From Actinoplanes ianthinogenes (lineage in GTDB: Bacteria > Actinomycetota > Actinomycetes > Mycobacteriales > Micromonosporaceae), in contig NZ_AP023356.1 in NCBI RefSeq assembly GCF_018324205.1, positions 3,241,501 through 3,305,500 on the forward strand: DNA of 64,000 nt, read 5' to 3'. A program made the translations under genes and the position numbers. The notes beneath the pieces are model-generated. The model saw only the letters and a program-made list of their open reading frames with translations, was not told the DNA's origin and made no database searches. Positions 1 through 10,206 of this stretch are shown one piece after another (position 1 is the first letter of the stretch; each line of letters starts with the position of its first letter).

Positions 1-150
1 CACGTCCGGGCGGACGCGGTCCAGTTGTTCCAGCGCGTCCACCCCGTTGCGGGCGGTGTGCACGTCGAAGTCGCCGGCATCGGTGAGCATGCCCTTGAGC
101 GCCCGGCGCATCAGCGCCGAGTCGTCGACCACCAGGACCGAGGTTGGCAC
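1..150 (-). CDS. cheB: CheB-type response regulator, N-terminal fragment (cut by window edge)
   Basis: Only the first 50 codons lie in the window; the gene runs off its left edge. The start is a GTG at 148-150, one reading frame from and 4 bases after the stop of the upstream CheW gene. The visible protein begins with the receiver-domain motif LVVDDSALMRRALKGML, which holds the acidic pair (DD) that helps coordinate magnesium. The VVDDSALMRR wording is typical of CheB, the methylesterase that demethylates chemoreceptors after CheA phosphorylates its receiver domain. The phospho-acceptor aspartate should come at about residue 55, outside the window, so CheB rather than a lone CheY-like protein is inferred from motif wording and from the MCP-CheW neighbourhood. 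Confidence 0.72.
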   Translation of the reverse strand, partial: MPTSVLVVDDSALMRRALKGMLTDAGDFDVHTARNGVDALEQLDRVRPDV

Positions 151-154
151 GTCC

Positions 155-1720
155 TCAAACCCCGGCGAGAGCCTCGTCGACGACGGCCTCGCACAGCTCG
201 GCCGCCACCTCGGCCTGACTGGCCTCCAGCAGCTGGTCCACCTGGACCAGCAGCAGCATGCGCTGCTGGTCGGGCAGGTTGGCGACCCGGGAGACCACCC
301 GGGCCTGCTCGGCGGAGAGCTCCGGAGCCGGCTCCAGCACGTTGCGGCCGACCCGGGCGACCTCGGCGACCGAGTCGACGATGAACCCGGTCCGGGCCCC
401 GCCGATGATCAGCACCACGATCCGCTGCCGTTCGTCCCGCTCCACCCGGCCCAGACCGAGGCGGGTGCGCAGGTCGACCACCGGCAGCACGGTCCCGCGC
501 AGATTCACCAGACCTTCGACGAAATCAAAGGATTTCGGTACGCGGATCAGCGCCTCGGGCACCCGGATGATCTCCTGGACCGTGTCGACGTCGACCGCGT
601 ACTCCTCGTCGTCCAGCCGGAACACCACGAACAGTTCCTCGTCGCCCCGGCTGTCGTCCGACTGCACCGCTCGGTCCGTGGTCATCTCCGTGTCGTCCTC
701 CCGGTAGTCGGCGATCTCGTCGCGCACCTCGGGCGAGTCGAACATCCGGTTCACGCTCAGCACCGAGACCAGCCGCTTTCCGTCCTCCAGCCGGACCACC
801 GACTCCACCTCGGTGGCCCGCCCGTCGCCGGTCACCACGCTGGGCAGCGGGGCGACCAGCTGGTGCGGCACCCGCAGCACCTCGCGCACGGTGTCCATCA
901 CCACGCCGACCACGCTGTCGTCCAGCGAGACCACGACGATCCGGTTCTGCGGCTCCAGCGGGGTCACCGGAAGCCCGAAGACCTGGCGCATGCTGACCAC
1001 CGGCAGCAGCCGGCCGCGCAGGTCGATCACGCCGAGCACCCGGCTGCCCGCGTTCGGCACGTGGCTGACCGACTCGGGCGCCTGGACGATCTCCTGCACC
1101 TGATCGATCGGCAGGGCGTACTCCTGGCCCTCGACCGCGAAGCTGACCAGCTCCAGGGTGTCGTCCGACTCGCCCTCGTGGTCCTCGCCACCGGGCATCC
1201 GGGCGGCCGCCGCGTCCCGGCCGCCGCCGGCCCGCTGCTGCGCCAGCCGGGTGAACTGGCTGCCGATCAGCCGGTCCACGTCGAGCACCGTGGTCATCTC
1301 GCCGTCACCCGACTTGATCACCCCGACCAGCACGTCGGAGCGGACCGTGGCCTGCACCGCGTCGGCCGGCTCCAGCGCCTGCGGGTCGATGCTGATCACG
1401 CTGGCCACCCGGTCCACTACGAAGCCGAGCGGCACGCCGCCGTCGACCACGATCACCCGGGTGGTCTCGTCGTGCTCGGCCGCCGCCATCGAGCAGCACT
1501 GCCGCAGGTTGACCACCGGCAGGACCCGGCCGCGCAGGTTGGCCAGCCCCTCCAGGGACGGCGGCCCGAGCGGCACCTTCACCACGGCCGGCATCCGGAT
1601 GATCTCCTGCACCCGGCGCATCGGGAAGGCGTAGCGCTCTCCCAGCATGTCGAAGGTGACATAGTCCGCGTTGTCCTCGTCGAGGTCCGCCGTGGCGGCC
1701 TCGTCCATGTCCACGCTCAT
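155..1720 (-). CDS. Triple CheW-domain chemotaxis coupling protein
   Basis: Predicted cytoplasmic scaffold of 521 residues that couples chemoreceptors to the kinase CheA. Ordinary CheW is one domain of about 150 residues; here three follow one another, at about residues 20-150, 190-320 and 360-500. Each contains the CheW pattern of a YAFPM/YALPI/YAVDV strand, a VQEIIR-type helix and an LRGRVLPVV-type strand. The linkers are acidic and probably flexible. The ATG start has a strong ribosome binding site (GGGGAGGAA) 6-7 bases upstream. The gene lies 21 bases after the MCP gene and runs into cheB, so all three are probably one operon. No histidine-kinase or receiver domain is visible, so it is neither CheA nor CheV. 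Confidence 0.9.
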   Translation of the reverse strand: MSVDMDEAATADLDEDNADYVTFDMLGERYAFPMRRVQEIIRMPAVVKVPLGPPSLEGLANLRGRVLPVVNLRQCCSMAAAEHDETTRVIVVDGGVPLGFVVDRVASVISIDPQALEPADAVQATVRSDVLVGVIKSGDGEMTTVLDVDRLIGSQFTRLAQQRAGGGRDAAAARMPGGEDHEGESDDTLELVSFAVEGQEYALPIDQVQEIVQAPESVSHVPNAGSRVLGVIDLRGRLLPVVSMRQVFGLPVTPLEPQNRIVVVSLDDSVVGVVMDTVREVLRVPHQLVAPLPSVVTGDGRATEVESVVRLEDGKRLVSVLSVNRMFDSPEVRDEIADYREDDTEMTTDRAVQSDDSRGDEELFVVFRLDDEEYAVDVDTVQEIIRVPEALIRVPKSFDFVEGLVNLRGTVLPVVDLRTRLGLGRVERDERQRIVVLIIGGARTGFIVDSVAEVARVGRNVLEPAPELSAEQARVVSRVANLPDQQRMLLLVQVDQLLEASQAEVAAELCEAVVDEALAGV

Positions 1721-1741
1721 CGACGTTCCTCCCCGGCCGGC

Positions 1742-3682
1742 TCAGCCGGCGTTCTGCAGTTCGTCGGCGAGCGCGGCGATCTCCTCCACCGCGGCGGCCA
1801 GTTCCTCGGCGCCCTGCGCCTGCTCGCGGGCCGCGGTCGAGGCCTGCCCGGCGAGCTGCTCGGCCTGGTTCGCGGACGAGGAGATCTGCTCCAGGCCGAT
1901 CTTGACCTCGCCGAGCACCTTGGCGATCTGGTCGGCGCCCTCCTGGACCTCGCTGTTGCCGCCCCGGACCTGCTGCATGTCCCGCTCGATCTCCTCGAGC
2001 CGGGCGGTGGTGGCCTTCGCCGACTCCACCTCGGCCAGCGACAGCCGGCTGGTCTCCTCCAGGTCGCCGCGGACCTCGACGATCCGGTCCTGCACCGACT
2101 TGACCAGGTCCTTGATCCGGTCGGCGTTCTCCGCCGAGTCGCGCGCCAGGTTACGGATGTCGGTGGAGACCACGGCGAAGCCCTTGCCGAACTCGCCGGC
2201 CCGGGCCGACTCGACCGAACCGTTCACGGCGAGCATGTTGGTCTGGATCGAGACGTTCGCGATGGCGTCGACGATCTTGTCGATCCGGCGGGAGATCTGC
2301 TCCAGCTCGGTCACCTTGCGGACGTTCTCGATGCCCTCGCGGGCCGCCTGGCCGATCGCGTTGATCATCGAGTCGACCGCCTCCTTGTTGGTGGCCAGCA
2401 GCTCCAGGATCGCGTCCGAGCGCTCCACCGCGGCGCCGCCGCGCTCCGACGAGAGCTGGGCGCCCCGCTCGATCTCGGACACCGCCGCGGCGGTCTGCTC
2501 ACCCTTCTCGGCAGCGGTCCGTGCCCCGGTGTTGATCTCGTTGATCGCCACGTTGATCTGCGTGGCCGCCCGGTTGATCTCCTCGACCGCCGCGGACAAC
2601 TGCTCGGCGGTCGAGGCCACGTCCTCGGCGCTCTTCGCGATGTCGGTGCTGCTGCGCAGCGTCTCGGCCACCTCGGCCAGCGCCTCGGCCGCCTGCTCGC
2701 TCTGCCGCAGCGCCTGGGACTGCTGGCTGACCGTCTGGAGCGACTCCTCGCACGCCGCGGACTGCTGCTCGGCGGCCGCGGCGATCTCCTCGGACCGCTG
2801 CTTGGCGTTGCCCGCCGACTGCTTGGCACGCTCGGCCGCGGTGGCCATCTCCACCGCACCGGCCATGATCGTGCTCATGTCGGCCCGGATCGTCTCCAGC
2901 TGCGAGGTGATCGTCTTGCCCTTCTCGACCTCGCTGCGCGCCGTCTCCGCGGAGGTCTGCACCGCTCCGGCGATCTCGGTCACCGAGCTGCGGACCTCGT
3001 CGATCAGGTCGCGGATCTGCCGGGCGCTGCGCTCGCTGGTCTCGGCCAGCGTGCGCACCTCGTCGGCGACCACCGCGAAGCCCTTGCCGTGCTGCCGGGC
3101 CCGGGCCGCCTCGATCGCGGCGTTGAGCGCCAGCAGGTTGGTCTGGTCGGCGATGTGCGCCACCGTCTTGACGATCTCGCCGATCTCGTCGGCCTGCTTC
3201 TCCAGCTCGGTGATCGTGGCCACCGACGCGGTCTGCCGGGTGGACGCGCTGTCCACGTTCGCCAGCAGGTTGCTGATCCCGGTCCGGGTCTCGTTCAGCA
3301 GGCCCTGCAGGGCCTGGCTGAGCTCGGCGACCTGGGTGGTGGTCTGCTGCTGGCGGTTGACCCGGTCCTCGATCTGGTTCATCGCGGCAAGGCTCTGCTG
3401 GGTCGCGCCGGACGCCTGCTCAGCGCCCGCGGCGATCTGCTGCATCGACTCGGTGAGCTGGCGCGACGCCTCGGCGGCCTCGGCGTTCTGCGCGGAGATC
3501 TCCGCGGTGGCGGTGGCGATCCGCTCGGCCGCCTGTTGCTGCTTGGCCACCGAGCGGGCCTGCCGCCGGTTGGCGTCGCCGTCCGCGCCGGACCGGGCGG
3601 GCCGCGCGGCGGTGGTCGTGGCCACCGGCCGGGCAGGCCGCGCTTCGGTGGTACGCCCGCCGGTGGTGCTGGTGAGGGGCAT
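1742..3682 (-). CDS. Cytoplasmic methyl-accepting chemotaxis protein with two signalling hairpins
   Basis: A 646-residue protein made almost entirely of Ala/Glu/Gln-rich coiled-coil helices. Two receptor hairpin tips are readable. The first is canonical, with [19 protein letters not shown] at about residues 177-195 followed by [12 protein letters not shown]. The second is a variant, [19 protein letters not shown] at about 477-495, followed by [12 protein letters not shown]. The tips are 300 residues apart. No transmembrane segment, signal peptide or recognisable ligand-binding domain is visible; the first 50 residues are Thr/Ala/Arg-rich and look disordered. The ATG at 3680-3682 has GGGAGAAG upstream, and the open frame continues further 5' without protein-like sequence. 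First gene of the MCP-CheW-CheB operon. About 240 bases separate it from the divergent gene at 3926; no convincing flagellar-type promoter was found there. Confidence 0.9.
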   Translation of the reverse strand: MPLTSTTGGRTTEARPARPVATTTAARPARSGADGDANRRQARSVAKQQQAAERIATATAEISAQNAEAAEASRQLTESMQQIAAGAEQASGATQQSLAAMNQIEDRVNRQQQTTTQVAELSQALQGLLNETRTGISNLLANVDSASTRQTASVATITELEKQADEIGEIVKTVAHIADQTNLLALNAAIEAARARQHGKGFAVVADEVRTLAETSERSARQIRDLIDEVRSSVTEIAGAVQTSAETARSEVEKGKTITSQLETIRADMSTIMAGAVEMATAAERAKQSAGNAKQRSEEIAAAAEQQSAACEESLQTVSQQSQALRQSEQAAEALAEVAETLRSSTDIAKSAEDVASTAEQLSAAVEEINRAATQINVAINEINTGARTAAEKGEQTAAAVSEIERGAQLSSERGGAAVERSDAILELLATNKEAVDSMINAIGQAAREGIENVRKVTELEQISRRIDKIVDAIANVSIQTNMLAVNGSVESARAGEFGKGFAVVSTDIRNLARDSAENADRIKDLVKSVQDRIVEVRGDLEETSRLSLAEVESAKATTARLEEIERDMQQVRGGNSEVQEGADQIAKVLGEVKIGLEQISSSANQAEQLAGQASTAAREQAQGAEELAAAVEEIAALADELQNAG

Positions 3683-3925
3683 GGGTACTTCTCCCGTCTG
3701 GGTACGGTCGGTCCGGCGCACGACAGCGCACGGTTCCGGGTCCACCTCGGTCGCGGGGGCGCGCACCCAGCCGGGTGCCGGGCTCCACACCGCCTCCGAC
3801 CTGCCAAATCCTGGCATCGATCGGTCGACCACCGGTGCGCTATTGATGGACTTCAGTGGAATCGAACCGGCGTTTGACCCGGGGCCCCGTGGGCATTCCG
3901 GGACCACCCGACACGGAGGTGGACG

Positions 3926-4168
3926 ATGAGCGACCCGAACCCCGAGCTGTCCAGCACCATCCCGGCCGGCACCGATGCGGAGGAGCTGCGCAACGGCGGA
4001 CCGGCGACCGAGGGAGTGATGACCACGACGGGCGGCACCGCCGGACCCGCCAGCTTCCCGGACCGGCCGCGGACCGGCCCCGGCGTGGCGAACACCACCA
4101 CCGGCGACGCCACCACCGGCGCGCTGCGGACCCCGGCCGACGAGTACACCAGCGACGCGGCCGGCTGA
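3926..4168 (+). CDS. Small disordered hypothetical protein
   Basis: An 80-residue protein rich in Thr, Gly, Pro, Ala and acidic residues, with no predicted membrane segment or known motif. The support for a real gene is a good ribosome binding site (GGAGGTGG) 6 bases before the ATG, GC-rich third codon positions and a position between divergent and tandem genes without overlap. It starts 243 bases from the divergent chemoreceptor gene and ends 65 bases before dtd, so it may share a transcript with dtd. Function unknown. Confidence 0.55.
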   Translation: MSDPNPELSSTIPAGTDAEELRNGGPATEGVMTTTGGTAGPASFPDRPRTGPGVANTTTGDATTGALRTPADEYTSDAAG

Positions 4169-4233
4169 GCGGTTCGATACCGTCCGTACCCGGATCGCCG
4201 CGAGCCGCGCGGCGGCCGGATGGTGGGAGCGGC

Positions 4234-4656
4234 ATGCGGGCACTGGTGCAGACGGTCAGCCGGGCGAGCGTCACGGTCGACGACGAGATCGTCGGCAAGA
4301 TCGTCGATGGCCTGCTGGTGCTGGTCGGGGTCACCCACGACGACACCCTGGCGAAGGCGGCCGAGCTCGCCCGCAAGACCTACGAGCTGCGCATCCTGGA
4401 CGAGGACCGGTCCGCGTCGGACGTCGCCGCGCCGCTGCTGGTGGTCAGCCAGTTCACCCTGTACGGCGACGCGCGCAAGGGGCGCCGGCCGACCTGGAAC
4501 GCGGCCGCGCCCGCCGAGGTCGCCGAGCCGCTGATCATCGCGTACGTGGAAGCGCTGCGCGCCCGGGGAGCGACCGTGGAGACCGGCCGCTTCCGGGCGC
4601 ACATGCTGGTGGAGAGCGTGAACGTGGGACCGCGCTCGGTCCTGCTGGAGCTCTAG
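4234..4656 (+). CDS. dtd: D-aminoacyl-tRNA deacylase
   Basis: Hydrolyses D-amino acids (and glycine mischarged on tRNA-Ala) from tRNA, a proofreading step in translation. The 140-residue length is right for the bacterial DTD family. The protein begins [16 protein letters not shown] and carries the catalytic-loop motif SQFTLYGD at about residues 77-84. The C-terminal motif, usually NxGPxT, reads NVGPRS here: the Gly-Pro pair is kept and the Thr is replaced by Ser. The ATG at 4234 is preceded by GGGAG. Its last bases overlap the 3' end of the convergent phospholipase D-like pseudogene. Confidence 0.93.
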   Translation: MRALVQTVSRASVTVDDEIVGKIVDGLLVLVGVTHDDTLAKAAELARKTYELRILDEDRSASDVAAPLLVVSQFTLYGDARKGRRPTWNAAAPAEVAEPLIIAYVEALRARGATVETGRFRAHMLVESVNVGPRSVLLEL

Positions 4657-5579
4657 CTCGGCGCGATCTTGCCGCTGCAGGTGTCCCGGCCTTGTAGAAA
4701 TTGGTCAGGTACTGCCGGTGGATGGCCGCGTCGCGCACCCGGACGATCGTCTCGTCCGCGTTGCGCAGCGACGAGTACGCGTAATTGGCGCTGCCGGTGA
4801 AGACGCGCGGGGTCTGGTCGGTGCTGTACTTGCCGTCGATCAGCATGTACTTGCTGTGCGGCTTGAGGACGCGCCCGTCGGGCATCGGCACGCCGCAGGA
4901 CGTCACGCCGATGGTCACCCCGCCGTTCTTGAGCGCGTCGACCACGGCTTTGCTGGTGTAGCGATACGGGTCCGAGGCGATCCCGTACGCGTACACCACG
5001 TCCACCCAGCAGCCCGCCTTGACCAGCGCGTTCAGCTTCTTGGCCAGCTCGACCCGGGTGAAGCCCCAGACCACGACCCGGATGTCGGTCTGGTGGGTCC
5101 GGTGGTCCGTCTCCCCGACGTACGAACACGACACCGAGTTCAGCACGGAGATCATCGTGTCGGTGCGTCCCAGGGCGTCAGGTTGCCGGACGACTGGAAC
5201 ACCACGTTGCTCCGCGACGTGCCGTCGTCGAGCACCACCCGCGACGCGAGCAGGAACTTGTTGTGGTTGTACGCCTTCACGTCGTAGACCGACCGCTTCG
5301 CGATGCACCCCGCCCCGTCCCGGCAGAACATCAGGAACGACGACGCCGCCGCGTGAAGTCCAGCCAGGACATCCGGATCGTCTCGCTGGACGGCACCCGG
5401 TCGACCAGCTCGGCGATCTGCCGATAGATCGCATACTGCTCGGCCTGCGCGCCGGCCGGGTTGTTGAAGACGGCGCCGCCGATCACCGGGTCGAGCTCGC
5501 CGGCCGTCGCCGGGGACGGCGCCACGGCGATCACCCCGGCGACCGCCAGCGACACGAACGCGGTCAGGACCCTCCGCAT
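4653..5579 (-). pseudogene. Secreted phospholipase D-like (HKD) protein, broken by three frameshifts
   Basis: Reading across three frame changes restores a plausible secreted protein of about 305 residues. The first segment starts at 5579 (GAGGGA upstream) with a signal peptide (MRRVLTAFVSLAVAGVIAVA) and runs to DFT. It then switches frame near 5345 into a stretch with YNHNKFLLASR and SSGNLT, the first HKD-type half. A second switch near 5160 enters the frame with KPHSKYMLIDG and TGSANYAYSS, the second HKD half. A third switch near 4687 gives a short tail ending at 4653. Both HxK catalytic motifs and the asparagine-containing motifs after them are intact, so the damage is recent or reflects base-calling errors. 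The family hydrolyses phosphodiesters of lipids or nucleic acids outside the cell; the substrate here cannot be told. Confidence 0.75.
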
Positions 5580-5626
5580 TGACGCATTTTCCCTCGTGAA
5601 TAGAGCAGGGGAGGAATGCTAAATGA

Positions 5627-6412
5627 TCAGAAGATGCCGCGGCGGCGGGCCGACTGCTGAAGCCAGTTGTTCAGCTGGGCGGTCCAGTCCACCTGATCCA
5701 CCGTCGCGTAGTCCACGTCGAAACTGCCGAACGCGTCGTGCCCCTCGGTGAACAACCCGCCGCGCTTGTCCAGCTCCAGCACCACCTGAAGCTTGCGCGG
5801 CGTGGGCAGGAAGGTCAGCTCCAGCTGGTTGATCCCGTGCGCGAACTGCGCCGGCGGGTAGAACTCGATCTCCTGGTAGAACGGCAGCTCCTGCTCGACG
5901 CCGTACACCCGGCCGCGCTCCACGTCCGCCTTGTGGAACCGGAAGCCGAGCCGCAGCAGCGCCTCCAGGATCCGCTCCTGGGCGGGCAGCGGGTGCACCT
6001 GCACCGCGTCCAGGTCGGACTTGTCCACCGCGCGGGCCACCTCCAGCTCGGTGGCCAGGCCCATCGTCATGCCGTGCAGGTGCTGGCCGTACACCTCGGT
6101 GATCGGCGTCTGCCACGGCACCTCGAAGCGGAACGGCACGTCGTGCCGGGCGCCGGCCTCCAGCCGGAACGAGCCGGTCAGCCGCTGACGGTGGAACTCC
6201 TGGTTCGTCTGGTACTCGTTGTCGCCGCTCTCCACCTCGACCCGGGTCATCAGGCCGACCGCGACATATTCGACGTCGACCGCGTGGTCGCCGCCGACGA
6301 TGTGCACCTGGCCTTCCAGGAAACCGCCGGGACGGCAGTTCGGGTTGGTCAGCACGGTGTCGACGGACGGTCCGCCCACGCCGAGCGCCTGGAGCATCTT
6401 CTTGAAGACCAC
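5627..6412 (-). CDS. spo0M: Spo0M-family sporulation control protein
   Basis: A 261-residue arrestin-like beta-sandwich protein. Bacillus Spo0M modulates sporulation and cell division; actinobacterial homologues are common but little studied. Seen here are the N-terminal MVFKKMLQALGVGGPSVDTVL segment, alternating beta strands such as YVAVGLMTRVEVES and a conserved mid-domain PFRFEVPWQTPITE. The start is GTG at 6410-6412, with AGAAGGGTGG upstream. No signal peptide or membrane helix is visible, so the protein should be cytoplasmic. It is divergent from the sigma-factor gene at 6625, and the 212-base gap must hold both promoters. The family call is firm; a role in Actinoplanes-type sporangium development is inference. 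Confidence 0.85.
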   Translation of the reverse strand: MVFKKMLQALGVGGPSVDTVLTNPNCRPGGFLEGQVHIVGGDHAVDVEYVAVGLMTRVEVESGDNEYQTNQEFHRQRLTGSFRLEAGARHDVPFRFEVPWQTPITEVYGQHLHGMTMGLATELEVARAVDKSDLDAVQVHPLPAQERILEALLRLGFRFHKADVERGRVYGVEQELPFYQEIEFYPPAQFAHGINQLELTFLPTPRKLQVVLELDKRGGLFTEGHDAFGSFDVDYATVDQVDWTAQLNNWLQQSARRRGIF

Positions 6413-6624
6413 GGTTCCACCCTTCTCCGGTCCAGCACATTATCGCCGCGTGGCAAGGCTGATCGTCCGTTTCACCCGAGCTTGTCGGCTTGCCGACGTC
6501 AGGGTTCTCCCCGATTCATGCCACCTGGACGCTGGCCTCACCTCCGCTTAACGCGCATGCGACGAAGCTTCTCGTCACCGGCACGGATGCGGCTGGTAGG
6601 CACGAGAACGGGGAGGGGACTCAA

Positions 6625-7614
<990 letters not shown>

Positions 7615-7625
7615 TCCGTCTGCGA

Positions 7626-7657
7626 CGGCCCCGGCTTCCCGCCGGGGCCGTTTCTTT
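7626..7657 (+). terminator. Rho-independent terminator after the sigma factor
   Basis: A perfect 10-bp stem (CGGCCCCGGC, 7626-7635, pairing with 7641-7650) with a 5-base loop is followed by TTTCTTT. It sits between the convergent ends of the sigma factor and the acetyltransferase gene, and mainly serves the plus strand. Confidence 0.85.
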
Positions 7658-7658
7658 C

Positions 7659-10205
7659 TCAGCGCAGGCGGCGGGGACCGGTGTCCGGGCGCACACCCGG
7701 ATCGCCGACCTCGATCGCGGCGTGCAGCACCGAGAATCCGTCCGGCCGCGCCAGCACCGGGTTGAGCAGCAGCGACCGCACCCGCGGATGCTCGTCGGCG
7801 AGCCGGCCCACCCGCAGCAGCAGGTCGATCAGCGCTTGCCGGTCGACCGGGGTGGAGCCCCGGTAACCGTGCAGCAGCGGCGCCGCCCGCGGCTCGTCGA
7901 CCAGCGCCTCGGCCGCCCGGTCGGTCAGCGGGGCGGCCCGCCACGCCAGGTCGCCGAGCAGCTCACTGGCCACCCCGCCGAGGCCGAACCCGACCACCGG
8001 CCCGAACGCCGGGTCCTCCACCACCTCGACCACGCACGCCACGCCCGGCGGGACCATGGATTGCACGAGCACCTCCGGACCGAACGCGGTGTCCAGCTCG
8101 CGATAGGCCGTACGCAAGGAATCCTCGTCGGCCAGAGCGAGCCGCACCGCGCCGAGATCGATCCGGTGGCGCAAGCCACCGCCCGCGGCCTTGAGCGCGA
8201 CCGGATAGCCGAGCGCCGCCGCGGCCGCGACCGCCTCGTCCGCGGAGCGGGCGGCCGTCGACGGCACCACCGAGATCCCGTAGGCGGTCAGCAGGCCGGT
8301 CGCCGACTCGGCGGCCTCGGCGGCGGCCGGATCCACCCCGGACAGCTCCGGCATGATCCCCGGCGGCCGCCGCAGCCACTCCGCGTAGGTGACCACCCGC
8401 GCCAGCGCGCGGACCGCCTCCTCGACCGAGGGGTAGACCGGGACGCGCGGCGGCACCCGGCCGAACACCAGCGTCGCCACGGTCGGTTTCTCCCCGGCGA
8501 GCGCCACGCTGGCCAGCGCCGCCGCGAAGTCCGCGTCCTCCCCGGACAGCTGCTGGCCGGGCACCACCGGCGCGAAGACCACCACCAGCGCGTCCACCCG
8601 GTCGTCGACCGCGGCGTCGGCGAGCGCGTCGGCCAGGTCGTGCGCGGACGCCATCGGGCTCAGGTCGTGCGGGTAGCCCTCGGCCACCACCAGGCCGGCC
8701 GCCCGGCAGGCCACCTCGGCGAGCGCGGCCAGCGCCGACGAGTTGCCGACCACGGCGACCCGCCGGCCGGCCGGCAGCGGCTGGTGGGCCAGCAGCATGC
8801 CGACGTCGAAGAGCTCCTGCACGGTGTCCACCCGGATCACCCCGGACCGGGCGAACAGGGCGGTCACCGCGTGCGCGTCCGGACCGGGCAGGTCGCCGGC
8901 CAATCCTTTCGGGCGGGTCGCCGAGGCCACCGCGACCACCGGCTTGACCCGGCTCATCCGGCGGGCCAGCCGGGCGAACTTGCGCGGGTTGCCGAACGTC
9001 TCCAGATAGAGCAGCACCACGTCGGTGCCGGGATCGTCCCGCCAGTACTGCAACAGGTCGTTGCCGGAGACGTCGGCCCGGTTGCCGGCCGAGACGAAGC
9101 TGGACAGCCCCAGGCCGCGCCGGTCCGCCTCGGCCAGCAGCGCCACCCCGAGCGCGCCGCTCTGCGCGAAGAAGCCGACCCGGCCGGCGGCCGGCAGCCG
9201 CGGCGCCATGGTCGCGTTCAGCCGGATCTCCGGGTCGGTGTTGGCGATCCCGAAGCTGCTCGGGCCGATCACCCGCAGGCCGGCCGCGTGCGCCGTCTCG
9301 ATCAGGGCGCGCTGCCGGCTCGCGCCCTCGGCGCCCGCCTCGGCGAACCCGGCCGAGCCGATCACCACGCCGCCGGCGCCCGCCGCCGCCGCGTCGGCCA
9401 GGGCCTCCGCGACGTTCTCCGCCGGGACCGCGATCACGGCCAGGTCGATGGGGGTGCCGGCATCGGACGCCTTCCGGTACGCCCGCAGGCCGGCGATCCG
9501 CTCGGCGGTGGGATGCACCGGAACCACCGCGCCGGTGTACCCGCCGTCGCGCAGATTGCCGAGCATCGCCGCGCCGATGCCGTGGCCGCTGGCGCTCGCG
9601 CCGTAGATGGCGATGCCCCGCGGGGCGATCAGCCGGGCGATCGACCGGGCCTCGGTCAGGTGCTCCCGGGACTCCTGCACCTCACGGGACCGCTCGGTGG
9701 GCGCGATCGGGAAGCTCAGGTGCACCACGCCGTCCGCGTAGCGGCGCTGCACCTGGTAGCCCGAGTCGCCGAAGACCCGCAGCATCCCGCCGTTCTCCGG
9801 GAGCACCTCGGCGACGAACCGGGAGATGCCGTGATCGCGGGCCGCGTCGGCCAGGTGCTCCAGCAGCACCGAGCCGATCCCCCGGCCCTGCTGCGCGTCC
9901 TCCACCACGAAGGCGACCTCGGCCTCGGGCGAGTCCAGGCCGAGCCGCTCGTACCGGCCGACCGAGGTGATCCGGCCGTCGGCCGCGACCGTGACGAACG
10001 CCTCCCGGTCCCGGTGGTCGACGTTGACGAACCGGTGCAGGTCGCGCTCCGGGATCCGCGGGTAGGGCGAGAAGTACCGCAGGTAGCGGGTGCGGTCGCT
10101 CATCCGGGAGTGGAACTCCACGATGGCCGGCGCGTCCTCCGGGTGGATCTGCCGCAGGTGCACGGCGGTGCCGTCGGCGAGCAGGACGTCTGCGCTGCGC
10201 TCCAT
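7659..10205 (-). CDS. Protein lysine acetyltransferase: N-terminal GNAT fused to an acyl-CoA synthetase (NDP-forming)-like region
   Basis: An 848-residue fusion. Residues 1 to about 170 are a GNAT acetyltransferase with the acetyl-CoA loop QQGRGIGSVLL. A CoA-binding Rossmann domain (about 195-290, IAIYGASASGHGIG), a succinyl-CoA-synthetase-like region (about 300-470, FFAQSGALGVALL) and a C-terminal ATP-grasp-like part (about 630-848) follow. Family relatives (Pat of enterobacteria with the opposite domain order; GNAT-first forms in Micromonospora and Streptomyces) acetylate and inactivate AMP-forming acyl-CoA synthetases. The phosphohistidine motif SHTGA, expected before the GVIRVDT segment, is not recognisable, suggesting the synthetase half is a sensor rather than an enzyme. 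It begins 1 base after the stop of acuC, so the two are co-expressed. Confidence 0.87.
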   Translation of the reverse strand: MERSADVLLADGTAVHLRQIHPEDAPAIVEFHSRMSDRTRYLRYFSPYPRIPERDLHRFVNVDHRDREAFVTVAADGRITSVGRYERLGLDSPEAEVAFVVEDAQQGRGIGSVLLEHLADAARDHGISRFVAEVLPENGGMLRVFGDSGYQVQRRYADGVVHLSFPIAPTERSREVQESREHLTEARSIARLIAPRGIAIYGASASGHGIGAAMLGNLRDGGYTGAVVPVHPTAERIAGLRAYRKASDAGTPIDLAVIAVPAENVAEALADAAAAGAGGVVIGSAGFAEAGAEGASRQRALIETAHAAGLRVIGPSSFGIANTDPEIRLNATMAPRLPAAGRVGFFAQSGALGVALLAEADRRGLGLSSFVSAGNRADVSGNDLLQYWRDDPGTDVVLLYLETFGNPRKFARLARRMSRVKPVVAVASATRPKGLAGDLPGPDAHAVTALFARSGVIRVDTVQELFDVGMLLAHQPLPAGRRVAVVGNSSALAALAEVACRAAGLVVAEGYPHDLSPMASAHDLADALADAAVDDRVDALVVVFAPVVPGQQLSGEDADFAAALASVALAGEKPTVATLVFGRVPPRVPVYPSVEEAVRALARVVTYAEWLRRPPGIMPELSGVDPAAAEAAESATGLLTAYGISVVPSTAARSADEAVAAAAALGYPVALKAAGGGLRHRIDLGAVRLALADEDSLRTAYRELDTAFGPEVLVQSMVPPGVACVVEVVEDPAFGPVVGFGLGGVASELLGDLAWRAAPLTDRAAEALVDEPRAAPLLHGYRGSTPVDRQALIDLLLRVGRLADEHPRVRSLLLNPVLARPDGFSVLHAAIEVGDPGVRPDTGPRRLR

Positions 10206-10206
10206 G

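Noticed and set aside
47..3877. A 1276-residue plus-strand open frame and other very long frames opposite real genes
   Set aside because: They are antisense shadows of the chemotaxis genes produced by high GC; their His/Arg/Leu/Gly-rich translations have no protein-like features.
3850..3880. tRNA-like sequence (GGTTCGATTCC read on the minus strand)
   Set aside because: The bases flanking the TTCGATT loop do not form a five-base-pair T stem, and no acceptor, D or anticodon arms are found.
4653..5579. Programmed ribosomal frameshifting in the phospholipase D-like gene
   Set aside because: Three separate shifts without slippery sequences or downstream structures are not a known programmed arrangement.
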